Of a stretch of DNA of 58,482 nt, positions 1-8,500 are shown piece after piece. A model generated the notes under the pieces. That model saw only the letters and a program-made list of their open reading frames with translations. It had not been told where the DNA came from and ran no database searches. The stretch spans positions 1 through 58,482 of the forward strand of contig JAKSRR010000019.1 in assembly GCA_024403455.1 (NCBI GenBank). Reading direction: 5' to 3'. The translations under genes were made by a program, and so were the position numbers. The stretch comes from Lachnospiraceae bacterium (GTDB lineage: Bacteria > Bacillota > Clostridia > Lachnospirales > Lachnospiraceae). Position 1 is the stretch's first letter. Each line of letters starts with the position of its first letter.

Positions 1-62
1 CGAACCTGCACTCATTATAACCTTGGAGGTTTTTTACTTGAAGCTAAAGCTATTTGGGAACA

Positions 63-79
63 CACCTGCATAGCAGGTG
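63..79. repeat. Short perfect hairpin at the left edge
   Basis: CACCTGC and GCAGGTG form a 7-bp perfect inverted repeat around a 3-nt loop, followed on the plus strand by TTTATTG. The same CACCTGC word recurs in the hairpin about 40 bp to the right. It could be the weak terminator of a plus-strand gene off the window, or an end of a mobile element; neither can be shown here. Confidence 0.4.
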
Positions 80-103
80 GTTTATTGTAACTGTCGATAC
101 AAC

Positions 104-132
104 AAAAAACAGGTGGTTTTTGTCCCACCTGC
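104..132 (-). terminator. Intrinsic terminator downstream of yeiH
   Basis: Read on the minus strand, CAGGTGG and CCACCTG form a 7-bp stem around an 8-nt loop, followed directly by six T. It lies about 70 nt past the yeiH stop codon in the correct orientation. Confidence 0.65.
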
Positions 133-202
133 TCTATTGCAACCATATTCCCTTCTGAAAATAGAAACCATTATAATCTGTCACGCAACACAATGCCCAA
201 CC

Positions 203-1288
203 TTATAAATTAGAATAATAGATACCGGACAAATTCTGTACCAGAATCGATACGAGCGTAATCATTACCCAACAGGTGAATCCCATTATTATAGGCTTTC
301 CACCCTTCTTAATCAGCTGTACCACATTGGTATTTAATCCTATTGCGCACATTGCCATGGCGATAAAGAACTTTGCAAGCCACTTCATTGCCTTCACAAA
401 CTTTTCTGTATAAAAAATAGTAAAAGCACTTTCCGGTAACTTTCCTACAATAGTAGTAATAATGGATGCCGCAACGAAGAATAAGATAAACCAGGGAAAT
501 ACCTTTTTAAAAGAAAAACCGTTTGCCTGGGTACCATTCTTCTTGGCCTTACGCATTCTGTAAAATGCAAGCACCAGCGTAATGGGGATAATAGCTAAGG
601 TTCTGGTAAGTTTTACCGTTACTGCCGTATTCAGAATCTTATCACAATCATAAATCTTCTCTGCCGTGGAAGCGGCTGCCGTAACAGAGGAAGTATCATT
701 AACTGCAGTACCTGCAAAGATTGCAAATCCTTCAGATCCCATTCCAATGGCATGTCCTAATGTCGGAAAAATCAGAGCGGCCAATACATTAAATAGAAAG
801 ATAACAGAAATAGCCTGTGCAACTTCCTCATCACTGGCATCCACAACCGGCGCCGTAGCAGCAATGGCAGATCCACCACAAATGGAAGAACCTACACCAA
901 TTAATGTAGACGTATTGCCATTCATTTTCAAAAGCTTACCCATAAGAAAAGCAACAATTAAGGAAGTAGCAATCGTACAAACAATCACAGGAAGACTCTG
1001 GGTTCCTACTTTAGCAATGGTTCCCAAATTCATGGAAAATCCAAGAATAATAACCGCCCACTGCAAAATCTTTTTGGACGTAAATTTCACTCCATCCTTC
1101 ACCATTTCGTGGGTCGCCAGTTTAGGGATACACAACGTTAAAATCATACCTATCAGGATAGAAAATACAGGCGCACCAACTACCTCTAAATTCACCTTAC
1201 CAATTGTCAAACCACCAAGGAATGTAGCAAGGGCTGCAACCGCTGCTGATATGAGAATCCCCAGTGCCTTCTTCTTAATAAAATTCAT
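203..1288 (-). CDS. yeiH: YeiH-family putative sulfate/anion exporter
   Basis: Polytopic inner-membrane protein of the YeiH/UPF0324 family, often annotated as a putative sulfate exporter; the substrate is not established. The 361-residue product is made of about ten hydrophobic helices. Family-typical glycine-rich stretches are visible (GVGSSICGGSAIAA near residue 140; a GTAVNDTSSVTAA segment near 205). I start it at the ATG of MNFIKKKALG, because AGGAG lies 11 nt upstream; the frame extends ten codons further but without a better ribosome site. A TATAAT lies about 35 nt upstream. It reads the same way as the pilus operon next to it but has its own likely promoter and terminator, so it is probably transcribed alone. 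Confidence 0.85.
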   Translation of the reverse strand: MNFIKKKALGILISAAVAALATFLGGLTIGKVNLEVVGAPVFSILIGMILTLCIPKLATHEMVKDGVKFTSKKILQWAVIILGFSMNLGTIAKVGTQSLPVIVCTIATSLIVAFLMGKLLKMNGNTSTLIGVGSSICGGSAIAATAPVVDASDEEVAQAISVIFLFNVLAALIFPTLGHAIGMGSEGFAIFAGTAVNDTSSVTAAASTAEKIYDCDKILNTAVTVKLTRTLAIIPITLVLAFYRMRKAKKNGTQANGFSFKKVFPWFILFFVAASIITTIVGKLPESAFTIFYTEKFVKAMKWLAKFFIAMAMCAIGLNTNVVQLIKKGGKPIIMGFTCWVMITLVSILVQNLSGIYYSNL

Positions 1289-1322
1289 CACTTTATACGC
1301 TCCTGTTCCATATTGCATATCT

Positions 1323-1328
1323 ATTATA
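1323..1328 (-). promoter_or_regulatory. Putative -10 element for yeiH
   Basis: A perfect TATAAT on the minus strand lies about 35 nt before the yeiH ATG, in the gap after the FHA gene. No good -35 hexamer is seen at 17 nt, so this is a single-element prediction. Confidence 0.4.
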
Positions 1329-1346
1329 CATCAAGGAACAGAGAAA

Positions 1347-2597
1347 TTAATGATACTCAAAACATACCTTTCCAAAACGGATCTCATCACCGGACTCAAT
1401 CAATACACTTTCCTCCTCATTTAATCGCATACCATTAACAAAAGTTCCATTGGTAGAATTACAGTCCTCTATATAGACCCGGCCATTTTTTTCTACAAAT
1501 CTTGCATGCATTCGACTAATAGAACCATCCCGAATACAAAAGTCTACGCTTCCTTCCATCTTCCCAACCGTTTTGGGAAAGTCTGTTAATGCAAATTGAT
1601 GTTCTTTTCCTTTATTGGTCTGTACAAGCAATCGCTCCTCGTCATCATCTAGGCTTTCGAAAAATGTAGTCTTCCCATATTCCTCTTTCGGTGGTTCCTT
1701 GTGACTTTCCTTTCTGGATTCTACAGGCTCCGTAATCCCCATATTTTTAGGCGTGAATATTTTTTCAGCGTATATATTTTCATAGGTTTCTTCTTCCTTC
1801 TCCGCTTCTTCCTCCTCTTTAGGCTTTAATAGCCACCCTGATAATTTTGATAAGCCACCCGGCTTTTTTCCTTCTTTCTTTTTTAAGCTTTTAAATATAC
1901 CTTTGGATTTTTTCTCTTCCGCTGGCTCAGACTCTTCTATCTCCGGTTCGCTTTGCGTTACTTCTTTATTCCAATCCTCTTTCACATCATTTTCGTATTC
2001 TGACGAGAATTCTTCTTTACTTTCCGTATTTTCCCAAATCTTCTCTTCTCTACTTTCTTCCTTTCTCTCAAGAAGTCGTTTCAAATCTCCTATAACAAAA
2101 TTTTCTTGTCGTACTATTTTATAAAAATCATACGCTATCTTTACAGCCTCGCCATCATCATGCTCCGCATGATCCATGAGAAACTCCGTTAATCTTAGGA
2201 AACCTTCTTCCTGCTCCGTGTATGGATAAAATAGGAGTTGTACCTCACCCTCTCCCGGACTAATAAAAATATATTTTGGATCTAATAACACCCTCTCCTC
2301 AGATAAAAGATATTCCTGCATCCCTTCAAAGGAATGAACCAATCCTCTTACAAAAGAAATATAATCATCTCTTTTCATTCCTTTATGCTCATATAATCGC
2401 GCTAAAGGCTGTAGGGAACTTATCTCATAATATAACTGCTCTTCTCCATTATTCATCCTGAGTTCTGCAGACAACAAACCTGGTATTTTATTTTCTGTGA
2501 GCATCGTGAACTGATAATCGTTTTTCTCCAAACATTCCATCACCAGATAATTATGGTGCGCGCCCCTTTTATACTGTATATCTAATGTTTCTTTCAT
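1347..2597 (-). CDS. DUF6382 + FHA-domain protein of the pilus locus
   Basis: 416-residue cytoplasmic protein. The N-terminal ~190 residues resemble the DUF6382 domain found in clostridial tad loci. A long charged Glu/Lys-rich linker follows (about 195-320), then a C-terminal FHA phosphothreonine-binding domain (about 330-416) with the classic landmarks: GSISRMHARF and the NSTNGTFVNG strand. FHA domains bind pThr peptides, so this protein may link the pilus machine to Ser/Thr kinase signalling; a kinase with visible catalytic residues is encoded 11 kb upstream, but a link between them is inference. AGGAG sits 5 nt before the ATG. It is the last gene of the operon, 9 nt after the TadE-like gene. 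No membrane segment is visible. Confidence 0.85.
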   Translation of the reverse strand: MKETLDIQYKRGAHHNYLVMECLEKNDYQFTMLTENKIPGLLSAELRMNNGEEQLYYEISSLQPLARLYEHKGMKRDDYISFVRGLVHSFEGMQEYLLSEERVLLDPKYIFISPGEGEVQLLFYPYTEQEEGFLRLTEFLMDHAEHDDGEAVKIAYDFYKIVRQENFVIGDLKRLLERKEESREEKIWENTESKEEFSSEYENDVKEDWNKEVTQSEPEIEESEPAEEKKSKGIFKSLKKKEGKKPGGLSKLSGWLLKPKEEEEAEKEEETYENIYAEKIFTPKNMGITEPVESRKESHKEPPKEEYGKTTFFESLDDDEERLLVQTNKGKEHQFALTDFPKTVGKMEGSVDFCIRDGSISRMHARFVEKNGRVYIEDCNSTNGTFVNGMRLNEEESVLIESGDEIRFGKVCFEYH

Positions 2598-2606
2598 GAT
2601 TTCTCC

Positions 2607-3068
2607 TTATCTATTTTGCAAATATGCCCTACCTCTTTGAATGGTTCTTATCACCATACTCTTTCGTATTCTCGGAGCACTTTTTGTCACCTGGAGACTC
2701 CAGGGACCTGTGCTATAACCATCGGTCATAAATATTTCTCCCGGAACCTTTAGTTGACCAGACACACTAAGTTCTACTTCTCCATACCCAACACTTCCTT
2801 CTACATGGATATCATTTACACAAACTAATTGGTCTCTAACGAGCTCCTCAAATCTTGTAACCATATATTCCATTAGCTCCTCATTGCTTTTCTCAGCCTG
2901 ATACGCTGTTTCCATGGTGGCAATATTTACTGCATTTGTTAACACGGTGCGGTTATATAAAAGAAATCCCATCCAAATAAGTACGAGAATAATCATGATG
3001 GTAAATGGAATTAGAAAACAAGCCTCTATAGTTATCATACCCTTATTATTTTTCACTCTTCTCACCAA
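2607..3068 (-). CDS. TadE-like minor pseudopilin
   Basis: 153-residue protein with a prepilin-type N-terminus: a short basic leader ending in NNKG, then MITIEACFLIPF, putting Glu at +5 after the predicted cleavage Gly and starting one ~25-residue hydrophobic helix. This is the TadE/TadG pattern: membrane-anchored pseudopilins processed by the A24 prepilin peptidase. The rest is an extracytoplasmic domain with a basic C-terminus. Its start overlaps the stop of the preceding prepilin peptidase by 7 nt, suggesting translational coupling. It could equally be called TadG-like; the sequence does not separate the two. Confidence 0.8.
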   Translation of the reverse strand: MVRRVKNNKGMITIEACFLIPFTIMIILVLIWMGFLLYNRTVLTNAVNIATMETAYQAEKSNEELMEYMVTRFEELVRDQLVCVNDIHVEGSVGYGEVELSVSGQLKVPGEIFMTDGYSTGPWSLQVTKSAPRIRKSMVIRTIQRGRAYLQNR

Positions 3069-3496
3069 ACACCACCTCCCATAACCTCATAGGTAAAAAA
3101 TCCTGCCATCATAAATGGGAGGAAGGGAATCGTGCTTTTTCCTTTTCCTTTTCTCGAGACTAGAATGATCATTGCAAATACTGCAGCAAACAGAACGGAC
3201 CAGAACAATACTACTAAACCACTAAACGCACCTACTAAAAGCCCAATGGAACCTAGGACCATCCCATCACCTTCACCAAATACACCACATAGCCTCGCTA
3301 AGATAACAGCAACAGCGCCTTCTGCAAGCCCAGCCATACATTCTACAACATGCGTTCTGCGGATAAATATTACAAAAATAAAGGAAATCCCTATTGCAAT
3401 CCATGCATATATTTTTGGAATGCTCTTTCGCTTCACATCATAGATACTTCCTGTTGCTAGAATTATCGTTCCTAATATTCTTTCTATTAGTATCAA
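3062..3496 (-). CDS. Prepilin peptidase, A24 family (second copy in locus)
   Basis: Integral membrane aspartic peptidase of about 144 residues that cleaves prepilin leaders. Both catalytic aspartates are visible: one in SIYDVKRKSIP near the N-terminus and one in the GxGD motif (FGEGDGMVL). About six hydrophobic helices. I choose the in-frame TTG at 3496, because AAAGGAG lies 8 nt before it; the frame's ATG at 3532 would overlap the upstream gene by 20 nt and has no ribosome site. The usual Lys after GxGD (GDVKL) is replaced here (GDGMVL), unlike the copy at the head of the operon, so the two enzymes may process different substrates (inference). Confidence 0.8.
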   Translation of the reverse strand: MILIERILGTIILATGSIYDVKRKSIPKIYAWIAIGISFIFVIFIRRTHVVECMAGLAEGAVAVILARLCGVFGEGDGMVLGSIGLLVGAFSGLVVLFWSVLFAAVFAMIILVSRKGKGKSTIPFLPFMMAGFFTYEVMGGGVW

Positions 3497-3512
3497 AAAA
3501 CTCTCTCCTTTC

Positions 3513-4364
3513 CTACGGAGCTGTCCCTGCACATCTTGAGCAGCAGTTCATTCCTTCACAAGAAGATAGTGGTACTCTCTGTACACTTCTCTTCAAGGAA
3601 CTGCAGGTTAAAGAACTATGAACTCTGTCACCCGTATCTGTAATATACATAAGTGCGTCTGTTCCTACGCCGCATAATTCACAAGCTTTATATCGTTCTT
3701 GATTTGCCGTTCGCAATTCATAAATATACTCTCTACTCACAGGTATGATGGTTAGATCTATATGACTGCAGGTTTCTGTAAGATGATATACTTCTCCAGT
3801 TTCTGTAATATATACATACCTTTCCTCTTCCTCTACCGTTTGCCTCTGTTCATATCCATTCCAAACCTTTACTCTGGCTCTGTTGATAAAAGGAATTCCA
3901 CTCATCCCAATGAAATTAAATCGTGGTTCCATGGTATACATGACAACAGCATCTACTACGGATGTTCCTGAGGATAAGTAAGAGGTTGTAAATCGTAAAT
4001 TCTGTATGCCTGCCTTTTCCAAGGTTTCTGCGTCCAGTCTTTTTCGAACTTCATTTTCTATATAAACATTCGATATGACTTTTGTGGCAATATCAGATAC
4101 ATCTATCCCTGAGTTATCAGTACCAAGACTTTCTCTCCCTGCAGATTCACCACCAATCGCAGGCGATATAATTTCCTTTGCCGCACTATACACGGCAACC
4201 CGTTGCGCTTCCTTTGCTAACTCACTTTGTAAACCGCCGTAGAAATGAAACAACGCAAAGGATGAATATAGCATCAGTATAGTTAAGATAAAAATCGGAA
4301 ATACCATCGCTGCTTCTAATGTCATGGACGCACGATATATTTGATTGTTTCTTTTTTCTACCAT
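3513..4364 (-). CDS. TadE-like pseudopilin with duplicated Cys-rich module
   Basis: 283-residue pseudopilin. Residues 11-40 form the type IV prepilin-like start (RASMTLEAAMVFPIF, with the family Glu) and the single hydrophobic helix. After a ~130-residue extracytoplasmic domain come two related modules: VYITETGEVYH...C199 with C228/C231, and MYITDTGDRVH...C254 with C269/C274/C275/C278. Each starts with Y-I-T-x-T-G, then a His and a Cys, and ends in a CxxC, as in small Cys/His modules that bind metal or form disulfides. It follows a 185-nt gap that holds a large palindromic element. It ends 17 nt before the TTG start of the next peptidase gene. Confidence 0.8.
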   Translation of the reverse strand: MVEKRNNQIYRASMTLEAAMVFPIFILTILMLYSSFALFHFYGGLQSELAKEAQRVAVYSAAKEIISPAIGGESAGRESLGTDNSGIDVSDIATKVISNVYIENEVRKRLDAETLEKAGIQNLRFTTSYLSSGTSVVDAVVMYTMEPRFNFIGMSGIPFINRARVKVWNGYEQRQTVEEEERYVYITETGEVYHLTETCSHIDLTIIPVSREYIYELRTANQERYKACELCGVGTDALMYITDTGDRVHSSLTCSSLKRSVQRVPLSSCEGMNCCSRCAGTAP

Positions 4365-4382
4365 ATATTCCCTTTCCCAAAG

Positions 4383-4504
4383 AAAACTGCTAAAGAGAAT
4401 CCTTATCTGCGCCCGTTAGGGAACGGGTTACGCCCGGATACCGTATTTTTTTATTTTAAATGGAGTGAAAGATTTTACAGATAAGGACTCTCCATAGCAG
4501 TCTT
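4383..4504 (-). repeat. Large palindromic, RNA-like element inside the tad operon
   Basis: Two 27-nt arms (4383-4409 and 4478-4504) are inverted repeats with 23 of 27 positions matching. On the minus strand, which is the transcribed one, three of the four mismatches become G-U pairs and only one stays unpaired; on the plus strand those three are A-C clashes. The 68-nt interior has a second hairpin (CCCGTT, 4-nt loop, AACGGG). The element fills the only long gap in the operon, between the DUF5702 gene and the TadE-like gene. It could be an mRNA stability or processing element, a small RNA, or a MITE-type insertion. No ORF or T-run accompanies it. Confidence 0.6.
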
Positions 4505-4549
4505 CGAATTTATCAAAATGCTTGAGAATAATAGAATGTATTAACAGGA

Positions 4550-6076
4550 TTAGTAGTAGCTAAATTTTCTTTTCATTAAAAATGCATTTCCATAGATGTT
4601 CGTAAAAATATACTGTACTTCGCCTCCTGCAATACAGTTATCCAATCGGAAGTCATTGTTTCCCGTGATTCGACGAATATCCATCTCAACAATATCCATT
4701 GCTCTCATGGTTCTTTTATCTATACCAACTTCTAGTAGCATGAATCTGAGATAATCTTTATAATCCATTCCTCTTCCTTCATCAGAACCAATCTTTAAAT
4801 TCAGCGACAATCCTTCCCAAAGAGATGTTTGCCACTCATCACTCTTTTTATCTAGTGGTATCTTTTTTCCATGCATCAGTTTTTTAACGTCACAAAGACT
4901 CTCTGCAACAATCCATGCCGTCTTTAGTAATTCCTCATAAGCAGGCTTTGCTTCCGGTGAGAAGGTTACAAACGCGATTCCCCAAGCCATTGTTTTAATC
5001 TTTTCTACTCTGGCGGCGCTTTTCGATATAAGTCCTGAATTGATTAGTACACGCATACCAAAAATTTGCCATGCTATTTTTTTCAGGTTATCTTTGTCGT
5101 TGTCCTTTCCCGCAATGATATATTCGATTTGATATTGCAAAAGACTATCTTCTCTTTCCTGGCCATAATATCCCATCATTGTAAGCAGGTACTCATTAAA
5201 GAAGAACGCTTCTGCAAATTCTAATGACTCTTTCCACTCTGGATTCATACCACTGCCAGCCACCAAGTCTCTTTTAGATGCATATACATCTAGATTAGCG
5301 GACGCTCCAGATATACTGCCACTGCAAACCTTTTTTAATATTCCACTTCTGTTTACAGAGGTTACTTCCTGCGCTGGCTGATCTTTTACAGGTTCTTCCC
5401 AATCTTCACCTGCATCTTCCGGTTTTGTAACTGTTAGCTGGTCAATGTTTTTCTGGGCCTCCATCACTTCTTTCATAGGATCATCATTTTTACCGGAATA
5501 CAATTCAAAATTTGCATATTCTGTATCAAGATCACCCATGGTTTCCAGATAGCTGATTCCTACCTTCTCGAGCATATACTGACACGCCAAGTAGCGAAAC
5601 ACTTCCCCTTTTCCATCTGTCGCTCTGGATGCAGATATAAAATCAATTCCTTCTACATCCAGTCCCAAGAGATCCCTGCTGCCAATCGCTGACAGCAGGT
5701 CCTTCTTCGGATGAAGATTGTACATCATATAAGATTTCAAATGCTCTTTTGTATTATCAAGGCTGCCACTCATCTCTCCATATGAGGTATCGATTAGCAG
5801 TAAGCCATATCGATCCAGCAATTCCTTATGATACTCAGCCAAAATCGAATCCATACCCATCTCTGTAACAGCTTCTAAAGTACTCTTACAGGCACTGTTT
5901 CTGGCGCCATCTATCATCATCATTAACAGTGGGATTAATACCGCGAGAACCAGTGTCAGGTAGATTGTCATTTGTGCACTATAGGAAGAAGTCTTCGCAA
6001 AGTTCTTTAAACAACACATTTCCTTTTTTCTTATTCCTATTGTTTCAAGATTTGTAGTTTCTTTTATGATTACCAT
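4550..6076 (-). CDS. DUF5702 / TadG-like pilus-locus protein
   Basis: 508-residue protein anchored by one N-terminal hydrophobic helix (SAQMTIYLTLVLAVLIPLLMMMIDGAR, about residues 35-60). The remainder is extracytoplasmic and lacks recognisable catalytic motifs. This matches the DUF5702 family of clostridial tad loci, which takes the place of TadG. I start at the ATG of MVIIKETTNL because AGGA lies 6 nt upstream; the open frame runs 29 codons further with no ribosome site and would run into the end of the Flp pilin gene. A second in-frame Met (MCCLKNF) sits too close to its purine run. It is followed by the palindromic element before the next pilus gene. Confidence 0.75.
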   Translation of the reverse strand: MVIIKETTNLETIGIRKKEMCCLKNFAKTSSYSAQMTIYLTLVLAVLIPLLMMMIDGARNSACKSTLEAVTEMGMDSILAEYHKELLDRYGLLLIDTSYGEMSGSLDNTKEHLKSYMMYNLHPKKDLLSAIGSRDLLGLDVEGIDFISASRATDGKGEVFRYLACQYMLEKVGISYLETMGDLDTEYANFELYSGKNDDPMKEVMEAQKNIDQLTVTKPEDAGEDWEEPVKDQPAQEVTSVNRSGILKKVCSGSISGASANLDVYASKRDLVAGSGMNPEWKESLEFAEAFFFNEYLLTMMGYYGQEREDSLLQYQIEYIIAGKDNDKDNLKKIAWQIFGMRVLINSGLISKSAARVEKIKTMAWGIAFVTFSPEAKPAYEELLKTAWIVAESLCDVKKLMHGKKIPLDKKSDEWQTSLWEGLSLNLKIGSDEGRGMDYKDYLRFMLLEVGIDKRTMRAMDIVEMDIRRITGNNDFRLDNCIAGGEVQYIFTNIYGNAFLMKRKFSYY

Positions 6077-6119
6077 CTCTTTTCCTTTTGAATGATTTTT
6101 ATTTGTAGGAATTCCCTTT

Positions 6120-6287
6120 TTAGAAGGAAGATGTTTTATCCGTGATCTTATCAAATAGTCCACCGATAATGGCTGTGATCTGATTTCTGAAGATTAGCAC
6201 CAAACCAACAAGCACTACGATTATAAGGATCACTTCAACCGTTCCCATTCCATCTTCTTCCTTAAGAAACCGTTTTATGGCATTCAT
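6120..6287 (-). CDS. Flp-type IVb pilin (major pilin)
   Basis: 55-residue prepilin. The leader is MNAIKRFLKEEDG. Cleavage is predicted after Gly13, leaving MGTVE with Glu at +5, followed by one hydrophobic helix (VILIIVVLVGLVLIF) and a short tail ending TDKTSSF. This is the Flp/Flp1 pilin pattern, and it should be the main fibre subunit. AGGGGG lies 6 nt before the chosen ATG; the frame continues 30 codons upstream without a ribosome site. A 64-nt gap separates it from the tadC stop. Confidence 0.88.
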   Translation of the reverse strand: MNAIKRFLKEEDGMGTVEVILIIVVLVGLVLIFRNQITAIIGGLFDKITDKTSSF

Positions 6288-6351
6288 TCTTTTCCCCCTT
6301 TCTACAGTTTTCCCACTTAATATTGTGCCTCCCCTTGAATAGGGGAATCTG

Positions 6352-7701
6352 TTAGAAGGACAGAAAGGCTGGCACAATAATGACGACCATCGTTATAATC
6401 AACATCAGAAACATGGGAACTAGTAATTTTGTTCCTGCTTCTTCACCCTTCTTCTCTGCATTACTTTTTCTCTCCTCAAACGCATCTCTTGATTCCGTAA
6501 GGAGCTGTGAAACCATTCCAGCCGCTCCTAACCGGCTGCTCTGATCCAGCACTGCTGCCAGCTTCATATACTTTTGTTCCCTGCAACGTACGGAAAAATG
6601 TCGATAGGCCTCCTGTTCTCCGATGCCATTTTCCATCTCATGCACGCAAAGCAACATCTCCTCATAGGCATATCGTTTCTCTTGGTTCTCCTTCAGTTTT
6701 GTTTGATAGTTTTCTACAATTCTCTTAAAGCTTGCTCGTACCGTTAATCCTGCGCCAATGAGAAGTGTAAGTTTGGATACGATTTCCGGATAGTCTTCCA
6801 TCATCTCTTCACCGCGACGTGCCAAATCCTTATCCGGCTCTTTTGTTTTTACAAACAAAATTGCTAACATGGCCACTACCATTAACACAAAAAGCATGAT
6901 TACATCGTGTGTTTTTTCTTCTTTCCAAACAATCTTAATCCCATCGATCTCCTCAGGAAGTGCTAGGTCTTCCAGCGATTCCGTTTCCTCCTGCTTACCT
7001 GCAATCAAGTGATATATTCTTCTCTTCATTAAATCTAGTACAGATAAGTCTTCCGGATAAACCATAAGTGGTATAGTATAAATTTCTTCAAAATCTCTGT
7101 AGGTGCAGGTTGCCGTGATTTCTATAAGTGTTCCTTCTTCACTAACCTCTTCTCCTATATTTCCATCCCTGTCAATTACCTTATAATCAGAAGATTTCCA
7201 TGCTATGGAAAATGGAAATTCTTCCAACTCTTCAACAAAATGCAAAGGATGAACAATGCCATCGGCTGTTTCATTTTCTGCCAAAAGTTCTTCTTCTAAC
7301 TGCTCATAGAATGCCGGTAAAATTCTCATCAGTTCCCGCTCTGTATATATTCTTTCTGGAACCTCTATCTCCATACCATCAAGATCTAATTCACCAATGG
7401 TTGCATCTAATTGCACGGTATATTGTTTTTTATTTCTCGATAAATAATAGTCTTCCTTTAAAATGCTTTCCCCAGACTTTTTGATTCCATAAAATAGCAG
7501 CAATATGGTTCCAACCAAAAATACAAGAAGAATGCTCTTCATTGCTTTTTGCATCTTCTCCCTGGCAACAGCCCTTCCGCTCTTACCTGGATACAGGATG
7601 CTATAATTCTCCTCCATCTTTGTAAACTGCCTAGCCAAAAACCGAATTCGAAACAAAAGCTCTGTCAGCTTTATAGATAATTTTTCTAATAATTTATCCA
7701 T
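6352..7701 (-). CDS. tadC: TadC-like pilus platform protein with large extracytoplasmic insert
   Basis: Type II secretion F-domain protein of the TadB/TadC platform. The C-terminal part (about 300-449) has the T2SSF signature: LTLLIGAGLTVRASFKRIVENY, a conserved ARxL-like region around DQSSRLGAAGMVSQL, and a final hydrophobic helix. It is unusually long at 449 residues. A first helix lies at about 52-72 and a second at about 263-287; the ~190 residues between them carry no hydrophobic segment and should be outside the cell. TadB directly precedes it (10-nt gap), as in other tad loci. GAAGG sits before the ATG. Confidence 0.82.
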   Translation of the reverse strand: MDKLLEKLSIKLTELLFRIRFLARQFTKMEENYSILYPGKSGRAVAREKMQKAMKSILLVFLVGTILLLFYGIKKSGESILKEDYYLSRNKKQYTVQLDATIGELDLDGMEIEVPERIYTERELMRILPAFYEQLEEELLAENETADGIVHPLHFVEELEEFPFSIAWKSSDYKVIDRDGNIGEEVSEEGTLIEITATCTYRDFEEIYTIPLMVYPEDLSVLDLMKRRIYHLIAGKQEETESLEDLALPEEIDGIKIVWKEEKTHDVIMLFVLMVVAMLAILFVKTKEPDKDLARRGEEMMEDYPEIVSKLTLLIGAGLTVRASFKRIVENYQTKLKENQEKRYAYEEMLLCVHEMENGIGEQEAYRHFSVRCREQKYMKLAAVLDQSSRLGAAGMVSQLLTESRDAFEERKSNAEKKGEEAGTKLLVPMFLMLIITMVVIIVPAFLSF

Positions 7702-7711
7702 TCTTCACCTT

Positions 7712-8500
7712 CTATATTCTGATTCTTATTATTTTGTCAGCAAGCTTTAGGGCTACAATATATATGGCAAATAGAATTGTCATAATAGCAATACCCGTCA
7801 TATTTCCATATAGAACATCAAAAAATCCCGGGGAGGTAAATCCGATATATAGAATGATTCCAAATGGAACTAGATTCATAATGCTCTGTTCAAACTGCTT
7901 TGCACTGATAAGAGTAGATATTCTTCTCTTTACATCCATCTTTCCTCCAATCACATCCGCACAGTTTGATAACACTTTTGGTAAGCTTCCTCCACTTCTC
8001 TTGGCCACATTAAAGACTTCCGCAAAATCTCGAATATCTTCTACATGACTACGTGCACCAAAATCAGAAAGCAAATCCTCCAGGTTCTTGTTATTCTTTA
8101 GTCCTGCCGCAATGACATTCATTTCTTTGGTAATATCTGCTTTCTTACCAAACACCATTGCCAGATCATCTCTGGCATGAAGAAACGCGTTTTCTACAGA
8201 ATAACCAGCAGCTAACCCGGCATTCACTGCTCCCATCAGTTCTTTGAACTGTACACTTAGATTCTCCTTCTGTTTTCGAATACACTTTCTTCTCTTCTCT
8301 TTGAAATACAGAATGAGATATGGAATCAGCAAAATAAATGCCAATATCGATCGATAGAATATATAGGCATATAAAGCTATCTTTCCAATTCCCTCGATGA
8401 AAAACAAAATGATTTCTTTTATGGAAAAATGATAAAAATCATAGTCCTTCATTTTTCCTTTCTGCACAATCTTTTCCTTCTTTTTCTTTTCAGATTTCAT
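7712..8500 (-). CDS. tadB: TadB-like pilus platform protein
   Basis: 262-residue T2SSF-domain membrane protein that should form the inner-membrane platform with TadC. Hydrophobic helices lie at about 30-65 and in the last 60 residues (IMNLVPFGIILYIGFTSPGFF and MTGIAIMTILFAIYIVALKLADK). The cytosolic F domain contains AVNAGLAAGYSVENAFLHA and the conserved FAEVFNVAKRSGGSLPKVL segment. The start overlaps the tadA stop by 11 nt, with an AGGA inside the tadA 3' end, so translation is probably coupled. The lysine-rich N-terminus is cytosolic. Confidence 0.87.
   Translation of the reverse strand: MKSEKKKKEKIVQKGKMKDYDFYHFSIKEIILFFIEGIGKIALYAYIFYRSILAFILLIPYLILYFKEKRRKCIRKQKENLSVQFKELMGAVNAGLAAGYSVENAFLHARDDLAMVFGKKADITKEMNVIAAGLKNNKNLEDLLSDFGARSHVEDIRDFAEVFNVAKRSGGSLPKVLSNCADVIGGKMDVKRRISTLISAKQFEQSIMNLVPFGIILYIGFTSPGFFDVLYGNMTGIAIMTILFAIYIVALKLADKIIRIRI

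Noticed and set aside
666-1424. 252-residue plus-strand ORF
   Set aside because: Antisense to yeiH; composition is that of a shadow frame and it crosses two real genes.
4383-4504. c-di-GMP riboswitch controlling pilus genes
   Set aside because: The location is suggestive, but I could not match type I or type II core motifs, and the element is dominated by one long palindrome.
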